From Thermoproteus sp. CP80 (GTDB lineage Archaea; Thermoproteota; Thermoprotei; Thermoproteales; Thermoproteaceae): 46,375 bases of DNA. Position numbers and translations under genes: made by a program. Below are positions 40,156 through 46,375 of this stretch, piece after piece. Every line of letters starts with the position of its first letter. Position 1 is the stretch's first letter. Location: assembly GCF_002077075.2 (NCBI RefSeq), contig NZ_LCWM02000008.1, positions 1 through 46,375 of the forward strand. The letters run 5' to 3'. The notes under the pieces are model-generated. The model searched no databases and was not told the DNA's origin. It was given only the letters and a program-made list of their open reading frames with translations.

Positions 40156-40611
40156 TCATCGACAGCCCTTTCTCGCGCGGCCCTCGGAGATATAGCCCAC
40201 GACAAGGTCAGCGAGCTGTAGGCCCGGGACCTTGTGCGAGGGCTTGTTGACCGCCCGCGGGAACTTAGAGGCGTCCGCGAGGCCCGCGTCCAGCACGAAA
40301 ATATCCGCATCCACGTCGGCTAAGAACCTCCAAAGGCGCCCCTCGAAATCCCTCTGGGAGACGTAGTGCGCCGCGAAGTATCTGACCTCGAAATCCCTCA
40401 GCAAGGCCTCGACGAGGTCCCTGCCCCCTCTCCTCTTGACGCGCCTCCACTTGAGCTCGCCGACGATCCCCAGCCTCCGCCTTATCCCGTCCACTATGTC
40501 GAGGCCCCAGTACATGTAGCTGCCCGTCACCTCAGCCGCCAGGCCGGCCACCACGACGCAGTTGCAGAAGGACTTAGTCCCCGACTCGTCGACGAAGACG
40601 ACCCGCCTCAT
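40156..40611 (-). CDS. DUF3800-family protein
   Basis: About 151 residues from ATG 40611, with a TTTATAAG-type box centred ~25 nt upstream. The frame stays open further upstream through the tandem repeat, but the box argues against a longer protein. The N-terminus VVFVDESGT and C-terminal GLQLADLVVGYI are the hallmark ends of DUF3800, an RNase H-like family found in mobile and defence contexts. Function unproven. Shorter than usual (~200). Confidence 0.8.
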   Translation of the reverse strand: MRRVVFVDESGTKSFCNCVVVAGLAAEVTGSYMYWGLDIVDGIRRRLGIVGELKWRRVKRRGGRDLVEALLRDFEVRYFAAHYVSQRDFEGRLWRFLADVDADIFVLDAGLADASKFPRAVNKPSHKVPGLQLADLVVGYISEGRARKGCR

Positions 40612-40664
40612 CGGAGCCGATCGACTAAAGCTTATAAACAGCTGGGCGATCTCTAGACAGATGT

Positions 40665-40704
40665 GGGCGGGGATGCGGCCCCGCAAGGGGCAGAAGCACC
40701 GCCT
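40665..40704 (+). repeat. 40-bp hairpin repeat, copy 1
   Basis: Exact copy of 40716-40755, 51 bp apart (11-bp spacer). It folds as GGCGG / CCGCC outer arm, a TGC / GCA step, and GCCCC-GCAA-GGGGC, with a GNRA-type GCAA tetraloop. Located between two divergent promoters and not within either leaderless mRNA. Confidence 0.85.
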
Positions 40705-40715
40705 AAATGTTGTGC

Positions 40716-40755
40716 GGGCGGGGATGCGGCCCCGCAAGGGGCAGAAGCACCGCCT
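40716..40755 (+). repeat. 40-bp hairpin repeat, copy 2
   Basis: Identical to copy 1. The 11-bp spacer between them is AAATGTTGTGC. Only two copies are present, so it is not a CRISPR array. Confidence 0.85.
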
Positions 40756-40806
40756 CAGCGACGCCGCCGCGCGGCCTTGTTTTTATATTGACCGTTCGAT
40801 GGCCTC

Positions 40807-41922
40807 ATGGATCCCCGAAAGCTGGCGGCCGAGTTCGACAAGAGGCCTCTACTCGTCTTCTGGGAGTCGACGAAGGCGTGTCCTCTGGCATGTAGGCACT
40901 GTAGGGCGGACGCCATACTTAAGCCTCTCCCTGGCGAGTTGACCACGTGGGAGGCCAAGGCGTTTCTCGAGCAGCTCGCGGATTTCGGCAGGCCTCCGCC
41001 CGAGCTGATAGTGACCGGCGGCGACCCCCTCATGAGGCTCGACGTGATGGAGCTCCTCGACTACGCCAAGGATCTGGGGATACCGGCCTCCCTCGCGCCC
41101 GCCGTCTCTAAAAACCTCTTCGAGGCGTTGCCGGAGCTGAGGGGACGGGTCAGAGGCGTCTCCATAAGCCTCGACGGGCTGAAGGAGGCGCACGAGGAGC
41201 TGAGGGGGATGCCGGGGATCTTCGAGTCGACTCTGGAGGCCGTAAAGGCGCTTGTGGGCGCCGGCATGAGGGTGCAGGTCAACACGGTGGTCTGGAGGAA
41301 GTCCTTCCCGCAGCTCCCCGACATATTCAAGCTCGTCTTCGACCTAGGGGTCAAGGTGTGGGAGGTGTTCTTCCTCATAGAGACGGGCCGCGCGGCGAGG
41401 TCTCTGGACATATCGCCCCAGGAGTACGAGGACGCCGTCCAGTTCCTGGTGGACGCGTCGCGCTACGGCGTCCAGATAAGGACCGTGGAGGCGCCTTTCT
41501 ACCGCCGCGCCAAGATGCAGAGGGCCTCGGGCCTCTCCTACAGCTCCCCCACCTACGAGAAGCTGGCGGCGAGGCTGAGGGAGCTCATGGGCGAGCCGGC
41601 GAGGCCTCTAGACCCGGCCGTGGTCCCCACCAGGGACGGCCACGGCATAATCTTCGTGGCGCACGACGGCACCGTCTACCCGAGCGGCTTCCTGCCGTAT
41701 CCCCTCGGCAACGTCCGCAAGGAGTCCATAGTGAGGATATACCGCGAACATCCGCTCCTGGTCAAGATGAGGAGGGGCGAGCTCGGCGGACGGTGCGGCG
41801 TCTGCGAGTACAAGGAGGTCTGCGGAGGCTCCAGAGCGAGGGCCTTCGCCGCGTTCAGAGACCCCCTGGCGGAGGACCCCGCCTGCATCTACACGCCAAG
41901 GGGCGCGCGTAACAGCGCGTAG
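40807..41922 (+). CDS. radical SAM / SPASM-domain enzyme
   Basis: A 371-residue radical SAM enzyme: CPLACRHC (Cys25, Cys29, Cys32) binds the SAM-cleaving cluster, and VTGGDPLM follows. The C-terminus has a SPASM-type cluster, CGVCEYKEVCGGSRARA with a further Cys in EDPACIY. This arrangement is like the AhbC/AhbD haem-biosynthesis and PqqE-like families; the exact group is not proved. TTTTATAT (40781-40788) is about 22 nt upstream of the ATG. Downstream lies a transporter operon; there is no peptide substrate gene nearby. Confidence 0.87.
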   Translation: MDPRKLAAEFDKRPLLVFWESTKACPLACRHCRADAILKPLPGELTTWEAKAFLEQLADFGRPPPELIVTGGDPLMRLDVMELLDYAKDLGIPASLAPAVSKNLFEALPELRGRVRGVSISLDGLKEAHEELRGMPGIFESTLEAVKALVGAGMRVQVNTVVWRKSFPQLPDIFKLVFDLGVKVWEVFFLIETGRAARSLDISPQEYEDAVQFLVDASRYGVQIRTVEAPFYRRAKMQRASGLSYSSPTYEKLAARLRELMGEPARPLDPAVVPTRDGHGIIFVAHDGTVYPSGFLPYPLGNVRKESIVRIYREHPLLVKMRRGELGGRCGVCEYKEVCGGSRARAFAAFRDPLAEDPACIYTPRGARNSA

Positions 41923-41932
41923 GAGATAATAC

Positions 41933-41956
41933 ACTAAGCACTATATGGTGCTTAGT
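41933..41956. promoter_or_regulatory. perfect 9-bp inverted repeat upstream of ECF operon
   Basis: ACTAAGCAC (41933-41941), a 6-nt centre TATATG, and GTGCTTAGT (41948-41956). It follows the radical SAM stop by 10 nt and precedes the start of the ECF S gene by 44 nt. Could be an operator or a stem-loop ended by TTTCCC. Confidence 0.5.
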
Positions 41957-42000
41957 TTCCCTTATGTTTAATTCTTTAATAACAGAACCACCAGGTGTCC

Positions 42001-42804
42001 ATGGAATCGATAATGTTCGCGACGACCACGACGAAGCCGCAGCCCCTCTGGAACGGCGTATATTTCAACACCAACACGATAATACCTTGGCCGGTCGTGC
42101 TGATATTCGTGGCCCTCTACTTCGTCCTGCTGGCGTGGGCCTGGCGGCCCAAGGAGGGGAGGGCCTTCGGCAAGTTCAGAACGGTCGACTTCGTCTACGT
42201 GGCCCTCGTGGCGGCGCTTTTACTGGTCTACAACTTCTTCATCAGCCCCCTGATACCGAAAATAGGCTCCATCACCACATATTTCTACTATCCGCTGATC
42301 GGAGAGATATTCTTAATACAGCTGGCCGCCGCCCTGTCGGGCAGGCCCGGCGTCGCCGGGCTCACGATGTTTATATACACGCTGCTGAGCGACATCGTCC
42401 ACTACGGCTTCGGCGGCGAGCCCTTCTGGTTTATCTACGAGATGACGGCCTACGCCGGCCTCACGGACCTTTGGCTCATCTACAGAGGCGAGGCGATCTT
42501 CACGCCCTACCTGAGGCCGCCTAAAGTTCTGGCGACCGACGGAGGCGAGGCGCAGACGGGCGGCGAGGAGGCGGCGCCGCCGAGGAGGCGGTGGATCATC
42601 TTCGTGGACGGGATCATCAGCGGTGCCTGGGCCAGCTTGGCCTATCCCTTCTGGTGGAGAGGCTTCTGGGGCACCTTCGTCACGGGCTACGTAACTTCGG
42701 TGCAGTTCTGGGCCGTCACGAGCGCCGCCGCGCTGGGCGCCGGCATCGTGATGGGCGCCGTACTCGCCCCGCTGGTTTACTATATTAAGCAGGTGGCCGC
42801 CTAA
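42001..42804 (+). CDS. ECF transporter S component (vitamin-like substrate)
   Basis: A 267-residue membrane protein with about six helices and a hydrophilic, acidic insert (DGGEAQTGGEEAAPPRRR) between helices. ATG 42001 is used rather than a GTG at 41995; CTTTAATA near 41974-41981 is about 23 nt upstream. The gene is followed after 6 nt by a fused double ABC ATPase, the arrangement of YkoE-type S components for thiamine or hydroxymethylpyrimidine. The substrate is inferred from that layout only. Confidence 0.78.
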   Translation: MESIMFATTTTKPQPLWNGVYFNTNTIIPWPVVLIFVALYFVLLAWAWRPKEGRAFGKFRTVDFVYVALVAALLLVYNFFISPLIPKIGSITTYFYYPLIGEIFLIQLAAALSGRPGVAGLTMFIYTLLSDIVHYGFGGEPFWFIYEMTAYAGLTDLWLIYRGEAIFTPYLRPPKVLATDGGEAQTGGEEAAPPRRRWIIFVDGIISGAWASLAYPFWWRGFWGTFVTGYVTSVQFWAVTSAAALGAGIVMGAVLAPLVYYIKQVAA

Positions 42805-42810
42805 CGCCTG

Positions 42811-44484
42811 ATGAAGGTAATCGAACTGAACAACGTTTTTGTCAGATATATAGAGCCCTACCGGCTCGCCCTGAGGGAGGTCACTCTGGAGATCGAGGAG
42901 GGGGAGTTCGTGTTGTTGGTGGGCAGGACGGGCTCCGGCAAATCCACGTTGATCAACGCTATAAACGGCGTGATACCCAACATAATTAAGGCGGATGTGC
43001 GCGGGAGGATCTCGGTGTTTGGAAAGGACCCGAGGACCGCCCCTGTGTATAAGACCGCGGTTGACGTGGGCACCGTATACCAGGTGCCGGAGAGCCAGAT
43101 ATTCGCGCTGGTCGTCGAGGACGACGTGGCCTTCGGCTTGGAGAACAGAGCCGTGCCGCCCGAGGAGATGAGGGCGAGGGTCCAGGAGTCCCTCGAGCTG
43201 GTGGGCCTCTGGCGCAAGAGGGGCCATCCGACCTTCCTGCTCAGCGGCGGCGAGAAGCAGAGGCTGGCCATAGCGGCCATGCTGGCCTTGAGGCCGAGGG
43301 TCCTCATACTGGACGAGCCCACGTCCATGCTGGACGCGGTGGGGACCAAGGAGGTGTTCGAGCTGCTCGGCGAGCTGAACGAGCGGGGCATTACCATCAT
43401 CGTGGCCGAGCACAAGGTGGAGAAGGTCCTGCCGATGGCCGACAGGGTGATAGCCCTGGACAACGGCACGGTGGCCCTCGACGAGGAGCCCCACAGAGCG
43501 GTCGCCAAGGGGCTCCAGAAATTCGGCGTGGAGGAGCCCCAGGTGGCCCAGCTCCACAGGCTGGTGAGGCCGGAGGACCCGGCCCCGCCCATAACCGTGG
43601 AGGAGTTCCTAAGGGCGAACAGAGGGCTGACGCTCGAGGTCGAGGAGGCCGAGCCCCCCGCGGGCGAGGGGTCCGTCAAGGCCCTGGGGGTGGTCTTCAG
43701 ATATCCGGGCAACGAGGAGCCCACCCTGAAGGGGGTCGATATGGAGATCCCGCGGGGCTCGGTGGTGAGCGTGGTGGGCCCCAACGGGTCCGGCAAGAGC
43801 ACCCTCATGTATCTGCTGGCGGGCATAAACAGGCCGACGAGCGGCGTCGTCGAGATCGAGGGGAAGAACCCCTTCGAGCTGTCGGGGCCCGAGAGGGTGA
43901 GGCTGGTGGGATATGCCTTCCAGGACCCCGACCAGATGCTCATGAACACCACGGTCGAGGCCGAGATAGCGATGACCCTGAGGCTCGCGGGAGTCAGGGG
44001 AAGGGCGCTGAGGAGCCTGGCCAGGCAGACGGCCAGGGACCTCGGAATAGAGGGCCTCCTCGGCAGGAGCCCCCACAGGCTGTCCGTGGGCCAGAGGAGG
44101 CTTGTGAGCCTCGCCGCCGTCCTTGCGGCGTCCCCGAGGGTGTTGATCCTCGACGAGCCGACGAGGGGGCTGGACAGGGAGACGGCCGAGGCGACCATGA
44201 AGTACGTCATCGAGATGCACCGCGAGAGGGAGATGACGGTGGTTCTGGTCAGCCACGACATGAGGCAGGTCGGGGACTACAGCCAGCTGGTCTACGTGAT
44301 GTACGACGGCAGGGTGGCCTTCAGAGGAACCCCCGAGCAGGCCTTCGCTGAGGCCGAGAAGCACGTCGAGTGGGGCGTGGATCCGCCTCAAGTTTACTAT
44401 GTGTCGAGGCACTACGGCAGGCCGGCTGCGACCCTCAAGAGGCTGAGGATCTCACCTGCCGTACAGGCCGACGAGCGAGCCTAG
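42811..44484 (+). CDS. ECF transporter fused double ATP-binding protein
   Basis: A 557-residue protein carrying two ABC domains. First: Walker A GRTGSGKST (38-46), LSGGEKQRLAIAAML and VLILDEPTSMLD. Second: Walker A GPNGSGKST near 322, LSVGQRRLVSLAAVL and LILDEPTRGLD. This is EcfA and EcfA' in one chain, as in YkoD. The second signature has Val for Gly. The last 33 nt overlap antisense with the PEBP gene. Confidence 0.92.
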   Translation: MKVIELNNVFVRYIEPYRLALREVTLEIEEGEFVLLVGRTGSGKSTLINAINGVIPNIIKADVRGRISVFGKDPRTAPVYKTAVDVGTVYQVPESQIFALVVEDDVAFGLENRAVPPEEMRARVQESLELVGLWRKRGHPTFLLSGGEKQRLAIAAMLALRPRVLILDEPTSMLDAVGTKEVFELLGELNERGITIIVAEHKVEKVLPMADRVIALDNGTVALDEEPHRAVAKGLQKFGVEEPQVAQLHRLVRPEDPAPPITVEEFLRANRGLTLEVEEAEPPAGEGSVKALGVVFRYPGNEEPTLKGVDMEIPRGSVVSVVGPNGSGKSTLMYLLAGINRPTSGVVEIEGKNPFELSGPERVRLVGYAFQDPDQMLMNTTVEAEIAMTLRLAGVRGRALRSLARQTARDLGIEGLLGRSPHRLSVGQRRLVSLAAVLAASPRVLILDEPTRGLDRETAEATMKYVIEMHREREMTVVLVSHDMRQVGDYSQLVYVMYDGRVAFRGTPEQAFAEAEKHVEWGVDPPQVYYVSRHYGRPAATLKRLRISPAVQADERA

Positions 44485-45048
44485 CCCGACGACGTAGGGG
44501 CCCGCGGCCCTCAGGACCTGTCTGGCGGGGGCGCCGGGAGGCACCTCCAGGGTTGTGTTGAGCGAAAGGACCAGCACGATGTATCTGTGCGGCCTGCCCG
44601 GGGGCGGGCAGGGGCCGCCGTAGCCCACCTCGCCGAAGTCGTTGACCGCCTGTAGCCCGTAGGCGGTGACCGCCGCGGGGGGCACGCCCTGCGGGAGCCC
44701 CGTCGAGTTGGGGCTGATGTTGTAGATGACCCAGTGTATGAACTCCCCGCCGGGCGCGTCTGGATCCACCATCTCGACCAGGAGCGACTTGGCCCCCTGC
44801 GGCACCCCGCTCCAGGCCAGCGGAGGCGAGATGTCGGCGCCGTCGCAGGTGTATTGGGCGGGTATCGCCGAGCCGTTGCCATATGCGGGAGAGTACACGC
44901 GGATCGTCGCCGCGGCGCCCACGGCGCCGCCCCCCTCTACGGCGGCCGGCCTCACGTGGTAAAGGGCCAAGATGGCCAGCGCCACGCTGGCCGCGACGGC
45001 AATTAGGGCGACGGCCGCTAGGGCCGACGGCCTCTTCGGGAGCCCCAT
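44452..45048 (-). CDS. PEBP / Raf-kinase-inhibitor-like protein, exported or membrane-anchored
   Basis: 198 residues from ATG 45048, with TATATA box (45067-45072) about 21 nt upstream; this excludes the upstream in-frame ATG at 45060. Residues ~12-38 form a membrane anchor. The PEBP fold is shown by VEMVDPDAPGGEFIHWVIYN and YGGPCPPPGRPHRYI, close to bacterial YbhB/YbcL. The ligand is unknown. The gene lies antisense between the EcfA and EcfT genes and overlaps EcfA's 3' end by 33 nt. Confidence 0.88.
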   Translation of the reverse strand: MGLPKRPSALAAVALIAVAASVALAILALYHVRPAAVEGGGAVGAAATIRVYSPAYGNGSAIPAQYTCDGADISPPLAWSGVPQGAKSLLVEMVDPDAPGGEFIHWVIYNISPNSTGLPQGVPPAAVTAYGLQAVNDFGEVGYGGPCPPPGRPHRYIVLVLSLNTTLEVPPGAPARQVLRAAGPYVVGLGSLVGLYGR

Positions 45049-45126
45049 GGCGCGATGCATCCACGTATATATGAGCCTTATCGCGCCTCGGCCGCATGCT
45101 ATTTATTTAGCTGGGCTCGTTCCTGC

Positions 45127-46206
45127 GTGGAGCTGGCCCAGGCCTCCGGTGGCGTCCCGGCGTCGGATCTAGGCTTGATCCTATATAATCCTGCAGTTAA
45201 TTGGGCCATATCGCTGATCTACCTGATATGGGGACCTGCGCTTGTTATATATCTAATCTTCAAGCTCATAGGCTTCAGGGGGTACATGTCTCTGTTCAGA
45301 TATGCAGGCGGCGAAACCTTTCTCTACAGGCTGGACCCCAGGGTCAAGATACTGCTCTCGGTGGTCGTCACGACGGTCGCCGCCATGACCGTCTGGTGGA
45401 TATCGGCGATCCTCTTCGTCGGCGTCATGGCCCTATACGCCTTCACGACGAACGTGAAGGAGAAGATGAGGATAGTGGCCCCCTTGGTGTTGGCCTCCTT
45501 TATAGGCACCGCCTGGGCCCAGTCCATGATAGCGCCGTATAGCTACCTCCTCTACGACTTCGGCGAGGTCCACTTCATATACGCCTTCCCCGGGGCGCTC
45601 TCGGCCCTCGGCATAACGCAGGCCAACGGCACCGCGTATGTGCCCTATCTGGGCTACGTCCAGAACCCCGTGGGCCTCACCTGGGAGGGCCTCATCTACG
45701 GCCTGCAGATAACCTTCAGATCCGTCGCGGCCATAGCGGCCGGCTTGTTGCTGGTGTTCACCACACAGCCCTCAGATATACTGACCTCCCTAGAGAAGTC
45801 GGGGCTCCCGGTGGAGCTGGGCTTCGCGTTGCTCCTGGCCGTCTCCTCGGTGCCCAAGGTCCTGGAGGCCTCCATGACCACGCTCAACGCCCTCAAGGCC
45901 AGGGGGGTCGACCTCAGGCCTAGAGGCGGAAGCCCGGCGGCCGTCGCCTCCGCTCTAGGCAATACCGTGAGGTACGTGTTGCTGGCGCTGGTGACCATCG
46001 TGGTCCTGACCCTCAGGGACGCCGTGCAGATAGCCATAGCGGCCGAGATAAGGGGCTTCAGGGCCAGCAGGAAGAGGACCTACTACCGCGAGATGAAGAT
46101 GCGCCTGCCCGACTACGTGGGCATAGCTGTCCTGTTGGCTCTGCTCGCCGCCGGGATATATCTATCCGGGGTGCCGGGCCTCGGCGCTATACCCTACAAC
46201 CCGTAG
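45127..46206 (+). CDS. ECF transporter transmembrane T component
   Basis: A 359-residue EcfT-like membrane protein. GTG 45127 lies about 22 nt after a TTTATTTA box (45101-45108), so I use it rather than the in-frame ATG at 45055, which would overlap the divergent PEBP promoter. FLYRLDPRVKILLSVVV is the EcfT signature, and TTLNALKARGVDLRPRG holds the coupling helix (Ala-Arg-Gly motif) that contacts the ATPases. It completes the ECF set but has its own promoter. Confidence 0.9.
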   Translation: MELAQASGGVPASDLGLILYNPAVNWAISLIYLIWGPALVIYLIFKLIGFRGYMSLFRYAGGETFLYRLDPRVKILLSVVVTTVAAMTVWWISAILFVGVMALYAFTTNVKEKMRIVAPLVLASFIGTAWAQSMIAPYSYLLYDFGEVHFIYAFPGALSALGITQANGTAYVPYLGYVQNPVGLTWEGLIYGLQITFRSVAAIAAGLLLVFTTQPSDILTSLEKSGLPVELGFALLLAVSSVPKVLEASMTTLNALKARGVDLRPRGGSPAAVASALGNTVRYVLLALVTIVVLTLRDAVQIAIAAEIRGFRASRKRTYYREMKMRLPDYVGIAVLLALLAAGIYLSGVPGLGAIPYNP

Positions 46207-46208
46207 GC

Positions 46209-46370
46209 CTAGCCGCAGTTGCAGCCGCCGCCAGAGGCGCCGGCCAGCAGCCTATTCTCCTCGGCGAGCTTCCTCCAGCAGTCGGGACACAGCAGTACCG
46301 ACCCCACGCCCTTGATGTAGCCCTCCAGCAACGCCGTGTCGGACCTCCCGCACATATGGCACCTATACAT
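46209..46370 (-). CDS. 53-residue Cys-rich (zinc-ribbon-like) protein
   Basis: ATG 46370 to TAG 46209-46211. Starts with CHMC (Cys4, Cys7), has CPDC (Cys28, Cys31) and ends in GGGCNCG. The first two pairs form a treble-clef or zinc-ribbon-like knuckle. The Gly-rich CNCG tail could bind metal or an Fe-S cluster. It is convergent with EcfT, with 2 nt between stops. Any promoter would lie outside the window. No family recognised. Confidence 0.7.
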   Translation of the reverse strand: MYRCHMCGRSDTALLEGYIKGVGSVLLCPDCWRKLAEENRLLAGASGGGCNCG

Positions 46371-46375
46371 CGCTT

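Noticed and set aside
40665-40755. CRISPR array
   Set aside because: Only two repeats, an 11-bp spacer, and a hairpin too long and GC-rich for a crenarchaeal CRISPR repeat.
42858-44261. Minus-strand frame of about 467 codons
   Set aside because: Shadow of the fused ECF ATPase; Ser/Thr-rich and without motifs.

Overview
The window reads as the chromosome of a hyperthermophilic crenarchaeon of the order Thermoproteales, probably Thermoproteus or Pyrobaculum-like; this is inferred from content and style, not from a rRNA. The DNA is GC-rich and Ile ATA and Arg AGG/AGA codons are abundant. Many genes lack a Shine-Dalgarno site and instead carry a TTTAAA- or TTTATA-type box about 20-26 nt upstream of the start codon, the geometry of leaderless transcripts. 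GTG starts are frequent, and I used the box-to-start distance to choose between start codons. No rRNA, tRNA or CRISPR array was recognised.

Layout. 1-3132: a ComF-type phosphoribosyltransferase fused to a DprA-like domain (cut by the left edge), a HIT protein, a candidate 13-residue leaderless micro-ORF, and an antitoxin-PIN toxin-antitoxin cassette. 3329-7453: a TIM-barrel-like protein with an amidohydrolase, tRNA pseudouridine synthase TruA, and two poorly characterised proteins. 7531-21438: a block of ABC importers: an ATPase / fused double permease / solute-binding protein set, an oligopeptide system (binding protein on +, DppB, DppC and DppD on -), and a branched-chain amino-acid-type Liv system with a Tat-type binding protein. 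21699-26860: an archaeal AAA ATPase with a nuclease-like tail, a membrane-anchored type I phosphodiesterase, and debris of a TauE-like permease, two ArsR-like regulators, a metallo-beta-lactamase-fold protein and probably a TnpB transposase gene. 26866-29540: anaerobic ribonucleotide reductase nrdD-nrdG. 29838-32597: a frameshifted aspartic protease, Dph6 and a tyrosine phosphatase sharing one promoter, an AT-rich two-gene module of unknown function, and a decayed small gene. 32757-40009: a formate dehydrogenase operon (68-residue protein, Cys-type catalytic subunit with Tat signal, Fe-S subunit, cytochrome b, FdhE, FdhD) with a nearby HTH protein. 40156-46370: a DUF3800 protein, a duplicated 40-bp hairpin repeat, a radical SAM/SPASM enzyme, an ECF-type vitamin transporter (S, fused double ATPase, T) interrupted by an antisense PEBP gene, and a 53-residue Cys-rich protein.

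Taken together the genes fit an anaerobic organism that imports peptides and amino acids, makes deoxynucleotides by the oxygen-sensitive class III reductase, and can pass formate electrons into the membrane. The most unusual items are the ComF-DprA fusion, the tandem hairpin repeat at 40665-40755, the toxin gene flanked by two antitoxin paralogues, the unidentified gene pair at 31544-32318, and several clean inverted repeats placed at promoters (22994-23019, 29543-29560, 39354-39363, 41933-41956).
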